NCBI GenBank assembly: GCA_017646305.1
Contig: JAGCMR010000089.1
Location: forward strand, 1 to 5,391
Origin: Spirochaetaceae bacterium
GTDB taxonomy: Bacteria > Spirochaetota > Spirochaetia > Treponematales > Treponemataceae
Length of the DNA: 5,391 nt
Direction of reading: 5' to 3'
Made by a program: the position numbers and the translations under genes. Shown here piece after piece: positions 1 through 5,391 of this stretch. The stretch's first letter is position 1. Every line of letters starts with the position of its first letter. A model generated the notes under the pieces. The model was not told where the DNA came from. It saw only the letters and a program-made list of their open reading frames with translations, and ran no database searches.

Positions 1-1533
1 CATAATTGCCCAGAATGCATTGTTGAATCCAGCGGCAATAGAAGCAGCCCGACTCTTACCCAATAGCAACTCTTCCTTGATTCGCTCAAAGATAATTACG
101 TTGGCGTCAACAGCCATACCAATGGTCAAGATCATACCAGCAATACTTGGCAGTGTCAGGGTCAAATTGAAGGCAGACAGCACACTAAACATGATGTACA
201 GGTTCAAAACCTGAGCAACAATTGCATTGATACCAGCACCCTTGTACCACAGCAGCATAAATACCATAACAGAAAGCAAACCATACAGCAGTGCATTTAC
301 ACCCTGATTAATAGCCTGATCTCCCAAGGAAGCACCAACAACCTGCTGGCTTTCCACCTCAAGGGGAACGCTCAACCAAGCAGTCTGCAATACCTTACGG
401 ATATTTTCAACCTCATCTACACCGAAGCCAGACAGGGTAACCTGTCCACCAGTAATAGGCTCGTTAATACGGGCATAGGACTTGATTTTGTCATCGGAAA
501 CAATAGCCAAGCTTTCCTGAGCGTGAGCAGTGGTAAAGTCACCAAAGATAATAGTTCCCTCACCGTCCAGAGTAAAGTTTACCTGGGGACGACCAGTGTA
601 ATCAGAACCAACCTCAGCAGACTTAATGTGCTTTCCATCCAAGGCAATTTCTTTCTTTACAACCAAATAACCAACTCGCTCGTCAAGGCCGTACTCGTCC
701 TTTTCATACAAGCCCAAAACCTCGCAGTCTGCAGGAATAATACCAGGATTAATGAGCTCTCCTGCAGCATTGAAAGTGTTTGCAGGATTGGCGGTGTAAT
801 AGTTCATAAAGCTATTAGTTGCAACGGTGTCCACCAAGCGGAAATTCAAGATTCCCTTACCCATAATAATGGAATTAATGCGATCAGTTTCTGCAGCACC
901 AGGCATTTCGATGTAGATTCTATCTTCACCTTGACGTCGAATTACTGGCTCTGTCAAACCAAAGCGGTCAATACGACTTGTCAATGTTTCAATAGCCTGA
1001 GCCATAGCCTCTTCCCGGAACAATGCAGGGTCAGAAACGCTATCTCCAGCCTGAGCTAAGGCTGCATCTAAATCAGCCTTTACGATAACACTCATACCGC
1101 CAGACAAGTCCAAGCCCAGCTTTACAGAGTTATTGTACAAACGCTTTGCCTTCAGAATATCATCACGATAATGACCTTCGATAGCAGCAAGCAAAGCTGC
1201 TTCGGAGGAATAGCTTTCCAAAGCTCCTCGCACACTCATGGGGGAAGGAACAGGCAAACCATTATTTTTATAATTTTTAGCTGCTAGCTTTTCTAGCCAA
1301 CTAAAATCCTCTGGTAAGGATGCTGCAGGATTTGATTTTGCAAGAGCCTTTAGCTCATTAACACCTGCACTAGCCTGTACATTTGAATAATCTTTGATTT
1401 TCTCAAGAGAGCCTAATGCCAAATTCTGAACCTCTTTTGGTGTCCAAAGATACCAGCTCAAAGAGGGCCACAAAAAGGCAAAGCAAACTCCGAGAACAAC
1501 CAAAATGAGAAGAAATCGACTTCTTTTGTTCAT
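1..1533 (-). CDS. secD: Protein translocase subunit SecD (3' end cut off by window edge)
   Basis: SecD is an inner-membrane subunit of the SecDF complex, which uses the proton gradient to pull proteins through SecYEG on the periplasmic side. The frame gives 511 residues without a stop and runs off the left edge; roughly 70 C-terminal residues are probably missing. Seen: a first membrane helix at about residues 7-29; a long periplasmic region; the D1 motif LGLDLSGG at 139-146; a conserved P1 segment from TLTSRID to EMPG at about 183-212; membrane helices at about 411-430, 434-454 and 459-482; and the family signature GMAVDANVIIFERIKEE at 472-488, with the aspartate (D476) expected for proton transport. 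GFNNAFWAI at 502-510 starts the next conserved block. The ATG at 1533 is supported by GGAG at 1542-1545, eight bases upstream, and by the basic MNKRSR start before the helix. It lies 15 bases after yajC, so the two are co-transcribed. About 105 residues separate helix 1 from the D1 motif, as I recall for treponemal SecD. secF is expected just outside the window. Confidence 0.96.
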   Translation of the reverse strand, partial: MNKRSRFLLILVVLGVCFAFLWPSLSWYLWTPKEVQNLALGSLEKIKDYSNVQASAGVNELKALAKSNPAASLPEDFSWLEKLAAKNYKNNGLPVPSPMSVRGALESYSSEAALLAAIEGHYRDDILKAKRLYNNSVKLGLDLSGGMSVIVKADLDAALAQAGDSVSDPALFREEAMAQAIETLTSRIDRFGLTEPVIRRQGEDRIYIEMPGAAETDRINSIIMGKGILNFRLVDTVATNSFMNYYTANPANTFNAAGELINPGIIPADCEVLGLYEKDEYGLDERVGYLVVKKEIALDGKHIKSAEVGSDYTGRPQVNFTLDGEGTIIFGDFTTAHAQESLAIVSDDKIKSYARINEPITGGQVTLSGFGVDEVENIRKVLQTAWLSVPLEVESQQVVGASLGDQAINQGVNALLYGLLSVMVFMLLWYKGAGINAIVAQVLNLYIMFSVLSAFNLTLTLPSIAGMILTIGMAVDANVIIFERIKEELLLGKSRAASIAAGFNNAFWAIM

Positions 1534-1548
1534 GGAATTTACTCCGAT

Positions 1549-1950
1549 TTATTTATTTTCTTCAGTAGTAGCTTCTGTTTCTGTTGCAACAGCTTCTTCT
1601 ACCTTGTCAGCCTTCTTTTCGTCCTTAGCTGCCTTGACATCCTTCTCGGCCTTCTCCACAACAACAGTAGCAATGGCATTTCGAGAGAATTCAATCTTTG
1701 CATTGTCATCAACCTTAACAATAACAGTCTTTTCTTTAGTGGAAGAAATTACACCGTGAATACCACCAACTGTTACAACCTTGTCACCTTTCTTCAAAGC
1801 AGAAAGCATCTTTTCTGTTTCTTTCTGTTTTTTGTTCTGAGGTCTGATGATAAAGAAATAGAAAATAAGAATAATCAAACCAAATGGAAGTATAGACATG
1901 AGCATGGAACCAGAACCAGCTGCTGCCTGAAGAAGAGAAATAAAAGACAT
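1549..1950 (-). CDS. yajC: Sec translocase accessory protein YajC
   Basis: YajC is a small single-span inner-membrane protein that associates with SecDF and the SecYEG holotranslocon; its exact role is minor and still debated. The 133-residue product has one hydrophobic helix at about residues 17-35. The family hallmark follows: FIIRPQNKKQKE at about 33-44, then MLSALKKGDKVVTVGGIHG at about 48-66 and a short beta-rich domain ending in RNAIATVVVE. The last 35 or so residues are a low-complexity tail rich in Lys, Glu, Ala and Thr, longer than in the roughly 110-residue enterobacterial protein and probably disordered in the cytoplasm. The ATG at 1950 is preceded by AAGGTGG at 1957-1963 with a six-base spacer, a good ribosome-binding site. 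It is the first gene of the visible yajC-secD operon and is transcribed away from ilvE. Confidence 0.96.
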   Translation of the reverse strand: MSFISLLQAAAGSGSMLMSILPFGLIILIFYFFIIRPQNKKQKETEKMLSALKKGDKVVTVGGIHGVISSTKEKTVIVKVDDNAKIEFSRNAIATVVVEKAEKDVKAAKDEKKADKVEEAVATETEATTEENK

Positions 1951-1985
1951 AAAAATCCACCTTACATATAAGATTAAGTTTAATC

Positions 1986-2014
1986 AGAATATCATAGCAC
2001 TAAACATGCGTCAA
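1986..2014 (-). promoter_or_regulatory. Candidate promoter for yajC-secD
   Basis: Reading the minus strand, TTGACG (2014-2009) is followed after 17 bases by TATTCT (1991-1986), a 5/6 and 4/6 match to the sigma-70 consensus. An overlapping alternative is the extended -10 TGC-TATGAT (1999-1991), which needs only a weak -35. Either would start transcription about 25-35 bases upstream of the yajC ATG. Assignment is by consensus only. Confidence 0.5.
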
Positions 2015-2055
2015 GTAAGACTATTTTCAAACCTTTACACATGACACCTAACATG
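1993..2055. repeat. Imperfect 16-bp direct repeat across the divergent promoters
   Basis: CATAGCACTAAACATG (1993-2008) and CATGACACCTAACATG (2040-2055) match at 12 of 16 positions in the same orientation, 47 bp apart start to start. The first covers part of the candidate yajC -10 and spacer; the second fills almost the whole spacer of the ilvE promoter. The second also has CATG at both ends, which is self-complementary. This could be a pair of operator sites for one regulator of both directions, or chance similarity in AT-rich promoter DNA. Confidence 0.3.
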
Positions 2056-2062
2056 ATATATT
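2034..2062 (+). promoter_or_regulatory. Sigma-70-type promoter for ilvE
   Basis: TTTACA (2034-2039) and TATATT (2057-2062) each match the consensus at 5 of 6 bases and are separated by exactly 17 bases. TGA directly before the -10 gives an extended -10 element. Transcription would begin near 2069, leaving a leader of about 37 bases. That leader holds the Shine-Dalgarno AGGAGG (2095-2100), five bases before the ATG, and is too short for a riboswitch, T-box or attenuator. Confidence 0.7.
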
Positions 2063-2105
2063 TTAAGCCATTGCAAATAGTATCAAATGTTTTTAGGAGG
2101 AAACC

Positions 2106-3191
2106 ATGGCCTTTAACTTGGAGATGTATCCTATCTCCTATATTGCCCGATATAACCAACAAACAAATTCCTGGCAAGAAGAATGGATTGAATCAGATAC
2201 CATTCCATATAACGAGCTTCTTACCATGAAGGAAGATGAACGACAAAGAGTTTTTGCCCACCGCAATCAACTGGGAATCCCAGCTGTATCCTACACCAGC
2301 CAATATGGTTACGGTTGCTTTGAAGGAATGAAAGCATATCCCCGCAAGGATGGCAAAATCAGTATTTTCCGTCCAGACCGAAATGCCACTCGGTTCAGAA
2401 AATCCATGGAAGGCTTGTACTGTCCATCCTTTCCAGAAGAAATGTACATCAAAGCTTCCTGCGAATTTATCCGCCGCAATGCAGAATTAGGCTATGTTCC
2501 CGCATATAATAGCCAATGGGAAGAAAACAATTATGCTTCTGCAAGTGCCGTTTATATGCGTCCCTACATGAACAGTGAGGCAGCCATTGGTATTGGTATT
2601 TCCAAGGAACCCTACGTTGTAATCTGTGCCACCAGCGTTTCTACCTATTTTAAGGGCGGTAATACAAAGGCCATTACTACAAACCGTATTCGAGCAACCC
2701 CCAATGGTACTGGATGGATAAAGTGTGCTTCAAACTATGTTATTTCCACATTGGCAAAGAAAGAGGCAGAAGAAGCAGGATTTATGGAGGTTGTATACCT
2801 AGATGCTGTTGAACGAAAATACATCCAAGAAGGTTCTTCTTGTAATATTTTCTTCTTGATGAAGGACGGCACCTTGGTAACTCCAGAGTTAGGAGACACC
2901 ATCCTTCCTGGTATTACTCGTGCAAGTATTATTGATTTAGCACGTCAGCAGGGACAAAAGGTAGAAGAACGACTTATTTCTATAGAAGAAGTTATGGATT
3001 CTGGTATGGAATGCTTTGTAACAGGAACTGCTGCAGGTATTACCCCTATCGAAAGTATTACCCACAATGGAGTGGAGCGAGTATTTAACAATAGAAAGCC
3101 TGGTGAACTGGGTGAAAGTCTCCAAAAACAATTGAAGGGCATTCAGTATGGTGCTATCGAGGACACCAATAACTGGAACCTTGTTCTGTAA
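2106..3191 (+). CDS. ilvE: Branched-chain amino-acid aminotransferase (PLP fold type IV)
   Basis: This enzyme moves the amino group between glutamate and the 2-oxo acids of leucine, isoleucine and valine, the last step of their synthesis or the first of their breakdown, in the cytoplasm. The 361-residue product is close to the long BCAT class (about 340-370). Seen: YGYGCFEGMKAY at 67-78; YMRPY at 150-154; RATPNGTGWIKCASNY at 196-211 with K206 as the likely pyridoxal-phosphate Schiff-base lysine; YLDA at 231-234; E242 in IQEGSSCNIFF (240-250), at the position that contacts the PLP pyridine nitrogen; ILPGITRASII at 266-276; and the phosphate-binding-loop type sequence TGTAAGITPI at 306-315. The ATG at 2106 follows a consensus AGGAGG. 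The gene stands alone: divergent from yajC and convergent with the chemoreceptor gene. No other branched-chain biosynthesis gene is visible, so direction of use cannot be told. Some active-site segments look short-form-like, but a D-amino-acid aminotransferase or ADC lyase is less likely given the length and conserved blocks. Confidence 0.93.
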   Translation: MAFNLEMYPISYIARYNQQTNSWQEEWIESDTIPYNELLTMKEDERQRVFAHRNQLGIPAVSYTSQYGYGCFEGMKAYPRKDGKISIFRPDRNATRFRKSMEGLYCPSFPEEMYIKASCEFIRRNAELGYVPAYNSQWEENNYASASAVYMRPYMNSEAAIGIGISKEPYVVICATSVSTYFKGGNTKAITTNRIRATPNGTGWIKCASNYVISTLAKKEAEEAGFMEVVYLDAVERKYIQEGSSCNIFFLMKDGTLVTPELGDTILPGITRASIIDLARQQGQKVEERLISIEEVMDSGMECFVTGTAAGITPIESITHNGVERVFNNRKPGELGESLQKQLKGIQYGAIEDTNNWNLVL

Positions 3192-3202
3192 TTTTTAATT
3201 CC

Positions 3203-3266
3203 AAAAAAAAAGACTGGGCAAGCTTGAAGCACTTAACACTTCAGCCTTACACCTAGTCTTTTTTTT
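3203..3266. terminator. Bidirectional intrinsic terminator between convergent genes
   Basis: Bases 3204-3218 can pair with 3252-3266 to form a 15-bp stem, eight A-T pairs then GACTGGG against CCTAGTC with one G-T wobble. The 33-base loop can fold further: AAG 3220-3222 with CTT 3246-3248, and TGAAG 3225-3229 with CTTCA 3239-3243. A run of nine A (3203-3211) and a run of eight T (3259-3266) flank the core, so each strand shows a stem followed by a U-tract. It begins 12 bases after the ilvE stop and lies 15 bases beyond the stop of the opposing chemoreceptor gene, so one structure serves both. Confidence 0.88.
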
Positions 3267-3281
3267 ATCTGGCTATCAGAA

Positions 3282-4721
3282 TCAGCCAATTGTTGTCCGT
3301 AGTTTTACCAGACAGTCAATAACTGCATTTGATCTATCCAACAAGTCTCGGTATTTTGACTCTCGCTCTTCAACAGACATCAAATTCTTGTTTCTAAATA
3401 CATCCTTTACAATACCATGCAAGGCTTCATGCTCTTTTAGCAAATTTTGGAAGATTGCAGAGGAGGTAATTCCAGTGGCAGATGCTTCATTGTCAATCCA
3501 TTTACCCAAATCACAGGCATGGTGATCTCCAAGAGTAACCCCCTCTCCAGTCATTTTTCCATCCAATAAGGCACGAACCTTCGTTACCCAAGAAAGATGC
3601 TTAAGCAAAATAGTTGTAAAGGGGAATTTTTCTGTTACATATTTTGAAGAACGACTACAGTCACACTTAGATCGAGTTCTAACATTGGCATCAATATCAA
3701 TAGTACAAGCCAACATATTATTCATATCGAACAAGTCACCACTCATCATTTGGAAAATATCTTCAGATTGCTTCTTGATTGAATTCAAACTAACTCGTTC
3801 ATTATCCAACTCTGCTACCATTTTATTTACATTTGTGGCAATACCAGAGAAGTAATTATCAGTTTGATATGCAATATCAGAAACCTGGCGTACAGACTGA
3901 GAAATCTGACGACTACCAGAAGCCAGACTGTCCATTTCAGCAGTAATTTCTTGGAAGGTTGAACGTGTTTCATCCACCTTACCATCAATCCATTTCATGG
4001 CTGTACCAGCTTCATCAGCAGTATGATGAGCATCTGCTAGGGTATCAATCATACTCTTAAGAGTTTTTTCAATGTTAGCGGAGTTAGCCTTTGTTCCTTC
4101 AGAAAGCTTCCTAATTTCTCCTGCTACTACAGCAAAACCAAGACCAGCCTTACCAGCATGAGCAGCCTCAATAGCAGCGTTCATAGCCAACAAGTTTGTC
4201 CGCTCACTGATATCATTAATGGCAGAAATAACATCCTTGATTGCATCAACATTCTGGCTCAATACATTGATAACGTCCAAGACTCGTGCAACCTTACCGG
4301 CCCCCTCACCTGTTGCAGTGGCCAATTCATCTGTAATTTGAATTCTGCTTGAAACAACACCAGCAATATTTTGAACGGATGAACCAAACTGCTCAAAAAC
4401 AGCTCCAGAGGATTGAATTTCTTGGTTCAATCTCTTTAAGGTATGTTCCATCTCCCCCATTCTACTACCAACATCACTGGTAGCACCAAAAATGGATTCT
4501 ATACTGCTGGCAAAAGAACTTAAATCTTCTTTTTGTTCATTTAAACAAAACAGAACATTAGATACTGATTTAACACTTGATCGCAACAAGAAAGATAACT
4601 TTTCTGAAGCGGAATAAATATTATCCAAATCCTGACAACTTTTACCAACATCTCGCTGGCTTGTTGAACCTACAGAAACAGAAACATTATCAGTGGCCTT
4701 AGCCTTATTCTTACCAAACAT
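3282..4721 (-). CDS. Cytoplasmic methyl-accepting chemotaxis protein with C-terminal CZB zinc-binding domain
   Basis: A soluble chemoreceptor expected to signal through CheW and CheA to the flagellar motor. The 479-residue product has no membrane segment. Residues about 30-330 are predominantly helical and coiled-coil-like. The signalling hairpin tip is at about 168-207: INDISERTNLLAMNAAIEAA, then HAGKAGLGFAVVAGEIRKL. At the tip H188 stands where E. coli Tsr has R388, a change I recall as common in spirochaete and clostridial receptors. Residues about 366-440 form a CZB domain with the expected zinc ligands H375 (LLKHLSW), C403 (HHACDLGKW), H431 and H435 (KEHEALH). The family senses zinc or zinc-linked oxidants such as hypochlorous acid; Helicobacter TlpD has the same soluble receptor-CZB layout. 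No PAS, GAF or other sensor domain is recognisable, and I see no clear C-terminal CheR-tethering pentapeptide. Seven cysteines are present, including C353 and C355 in the linker before CZB. The ATG at 4721 has only a weak ribosome-binding site (GGA about five bases upstream). It lies 80 bases after the winged-helix gene. Confidence 0.93.
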   Translation of the reverse strand: MFGKNKAKATDNVSVSVGSTSQRDVGKSCQDLDNIYSASEKLSFLLRSSVKSVSNVLFCLNEQKEDLSSFASSIESIFGATSDVGSRMGEMEHTLKRLNQEIQSSGAVFEQFGSSVQNIAGVVSSRIQITDELATATGEGAGKVARVLDVINVLSQNVDAIKDVISAINDISERTNLLAMNAAIEAAHAGKAGLGFAVVAGEIRKLSEGTKANSANIEKTLKSMIDTLADAHHTADEAGTAMKWIDGKVDETRSTFQEITAEMDSLASGSRQISQSVRQVSDIAYQTDNYFSGIATNVNKMVAELDNERVSLNSIKKQSEDIFQMMSGDLFDMNNMLACTIDIDANVRTRSKCDCSRSSKYVTEKFPFTTILLKHLSWVTKVRALLDGKMTGEGVTLGDHHACDLGKWIDNEASATGITSSAIFQNLLKEHEALHGIVKDVFRNKNLMSVEERESKYRDLLDRSNAVIDCLVKLRTTIG

Positions 4722-4727
4722 AAATCC

Positions 4728-4749
4728 AGTATACCATAGACAAATTATA
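4728..4749 (-). promoter_or_regulatory. Candidate promoter elements just upstream of the chemoreceptor gene
   Basis: On the minus strand a perfect TATAAT (4749-4744) is followed by a second, extended -10, TGG-TATACT (4736-4728). The first has only a weak -35 (TTGTGA at 15 bases) and would give a leader of about 15 bases. The second has TTGTTT 17 bases upstream and ends six bases before the ATG, so it would give a nearly leaderless mRNA, in line with the weak ribosome-binding site. I do not see a flagellar sigma-28 promoter. Consensus evidence only. Confidence 0.4.
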
Positions 4750-4801
4750 AAAACAAGAATTATTTCACAAATATTAGCCTAGGATTTCCACTCTAGCAAC
4801 T

Positions 4802-5391
4802 CTACTCTTCACAAATAAGGCTATATACTCCTTTTTTTATTCTAACAAGCACCTCTTTTTTACCATGTTCTTTTTCTAAATAATTTCTTAGGCAGTGGAT
4901 ATGGCGGTATATTTTTCGTACGTTCTTTTCATTTTCTGGAACTTCTAACAATACCATCATATCAGCTAGTGACACCATGGCATTCTTTCGTCTTCGGAGC
5001 AGGTCTAAAAGAAGAAATTCTGTAAAAGATATTTTATGTACCTTTTTGATTTTTAAATATTCACTAATCAATAGTTTTTCTTCATTAGAAATATTTTCTG
5101 TATCACCTTCATTTTTGAATACTACTGCCTCTTTTCTTTCCAAACTATTGACTAATAATTCTTCTTGTTCCCTTTCCTCTTTCTTTGGAATAAATTCTTG
5201 TTGAACGCGACTTTCAGCTACTTCATGTTCCATGGAATCCAGTAAATCCCGCACTTTGTGGGATTCAAAGACAGGGTCTCCTTGATAAGGTTGATTTGCA
5301 ACTATCCTCAGCAATGACTCTAATTCAGGGTTCCATAAATCGGGCCATCGTTCATTTACTCTATCTTCCCACTGAATAAATAAATTACTCG
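4802..5391 (-). CDS. Protein with C-terminal OmpR/PhoB-type winged-helix domain (5' end outside window)
   Basis: Probably a DNA-binding regulator; target unknown. The frame stays open from the stop at 4802-4804 to the right edge, giving 195 visible residues. A TTG at 5314 and an ATG at 5233 could start shorter versions, but neither has a convincing ribosome-binding site, and the sequence upstream of TTG 5314 (QWEDRVNERWPDLWNPELES) reads as protein. Visible residues about 116-192 match the Trans_reg_C winged-helix pattern: KISFTEFLLLDLL (compare LTxxEFxLLxxL), then VSLADMMVLLEV, the recognition-helix region NVRKIYRHIHCLRNYLE (compare RxVDVHIxxLRxKLE), and VLVRIKKGVYSLI (compare LIRTVRGVGYRL). 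Before it, about residues 50-110 are a charged, Glu/Lys-rich, probably flexible helical linker. The visible N-terminal part is Trp-rich and I do not recognise it. No receiver domain is visible, but one could lie upstream. The chemoreceptor gene follows on the same strand after 80 bases. Confidence 0.75.
   Translation of the reverse strand, partial: SNLFIQWEDRVNERWPDLWNPELESLLRIVANQPYQGDPVFESHKVRDLLDSMEHEVAESRVQQEFIPKKEEREQEELLVNSLERKEAVVFKNEGDTENISNEEKLLISEYLKIKKVHKISFTEFLLLDLLRRRKNAMVSLADMMVLLEVPENEKNVRKIYRHIHCLRNYLEKEHGKKEVLVRIKKGVYSLICEE

Noticed and set aside
523..1059. A 178-codon open frame on the plus strand.
   Set aside because: It lies wholly antisense to secD and in codon register with it. 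secD has strong conserved motifs here; the antisense translation has no recognisable domain and no ribosome-binding site was evident.
1505..1971. Two plus-strand open frames (1505-1759 and 1756-1971) opposite the secD start and yajC.
   Set aside because: They are shadows of well-identified minus-strand genes; the Ser/Ala/Thr-rich translation of the first simply mirrors the repetitive Lys/Glu/Ala tail of YajC.
2063..2105. A possible leader-peptide attenuator or T-box before ilvE.
   Set aside because: The predicted leader is about 37 bases, with no hairpin pair, branched-chain codon run or terminator.
1992..2177. A minus-strand 61-codon open frame across the yajC-ilvE gap.
   Set aside because: It overlaps the ilvE start and both promoters, has no family resemblance and is better explained as chance.
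2937..3142. Two minus-strand open frames inside ilvE.
   Set aside because: Both are antisense to the conserved C-terminal part of the aminotransferase and resemble nothing known.
4158..4352. A plus-strand 64-codon open frame inside the chemoreceptor gene.
   Set aside because: It is antisense to the highly conserved signalling tip, whose codon bias explains the lack of stops.
4780..4800. A CTAG-based short inverted repeat just after the winged-helix gene stop, considered as a terminator.
   Set aside because: The stem is only about four base pairs with no adjacent U-tract, too weak for an intrinsic terminator.
5312..5314. TTG as the start codon of the winged-helix gene.
   Set aside because: The same frame continues open for 25 more codons to the window edge with protein-like sequence, and no good ribosome-binding site precedes the TTG, so the gene is better treated as 5'-partial. 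The short extension means this is probable, not certain.

Overview
The window looks like chromosomal DNA of a spirochaete, most probably a Treponema relative. This rests on recalled family resemblance: a YajC-SecD pair in the treponemal order, the long region between the first membrane helix and the LGLDL motif of SecD, and a soluble chemoreceptor with a C-terminal CZB domain. No database search was possible, so the genus is an inference. The DNA is moderately AT-rich. I see no insertion sequence, CRISPR array, tRNA, rRNA or other sign of recent mobility.

Layout. Positions 1-1950 (minus strand) hold yajC followed 15 bases later by secD, the start of a Sec-translocase accessory operon; secD runs off the left edge, and secF probably lies beyond it. 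Positions 1951-2105 are a divergent promoter region serving yajC (minus) and ilvE (plus). Positions 2106-3191 (plus) encode a branched-chain amino-acid aminotransferase with a strong Shine-Dalgarno sequence and a good sigma-70-type promoter. Positions 3192-3281 separate two convergent genes and are almost filled by one long hairpin flanked by an A-run and a T-run, which reads as a bidirectional intrinsic terminator. Positions 3282-4721 (minus) encode a cytoplasmic methyl-accepting chemotaxis protein with a zinc-binding CZB domain. Positions 4802-5391 (minus) hold the 3' part of a gene whose product ends in an OmpR/PhoB-type winged-helix DNA-binding domain; its frame is open to the right edge, so its start is outside the window.

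The genes serve separate functions: protein export, branched-chain amino-acid metabolism, chemotaxis signalling and probably transcription control. Only yajC-secD is clearly one operon. The winged-helix gene and the chemoreceptor share a strand and may be partly co-transcribed, although the chemoreceptor has candidate promoter elements of its own. I found no convincing new multi-gene system. The points most worth checking are the imperfect direct repeat overlapping both divergent promoters, the cysteine-rich CZB chemoreceptor, the two-way terminator, and the unidentified N-terminal half of the winged-helix protein.
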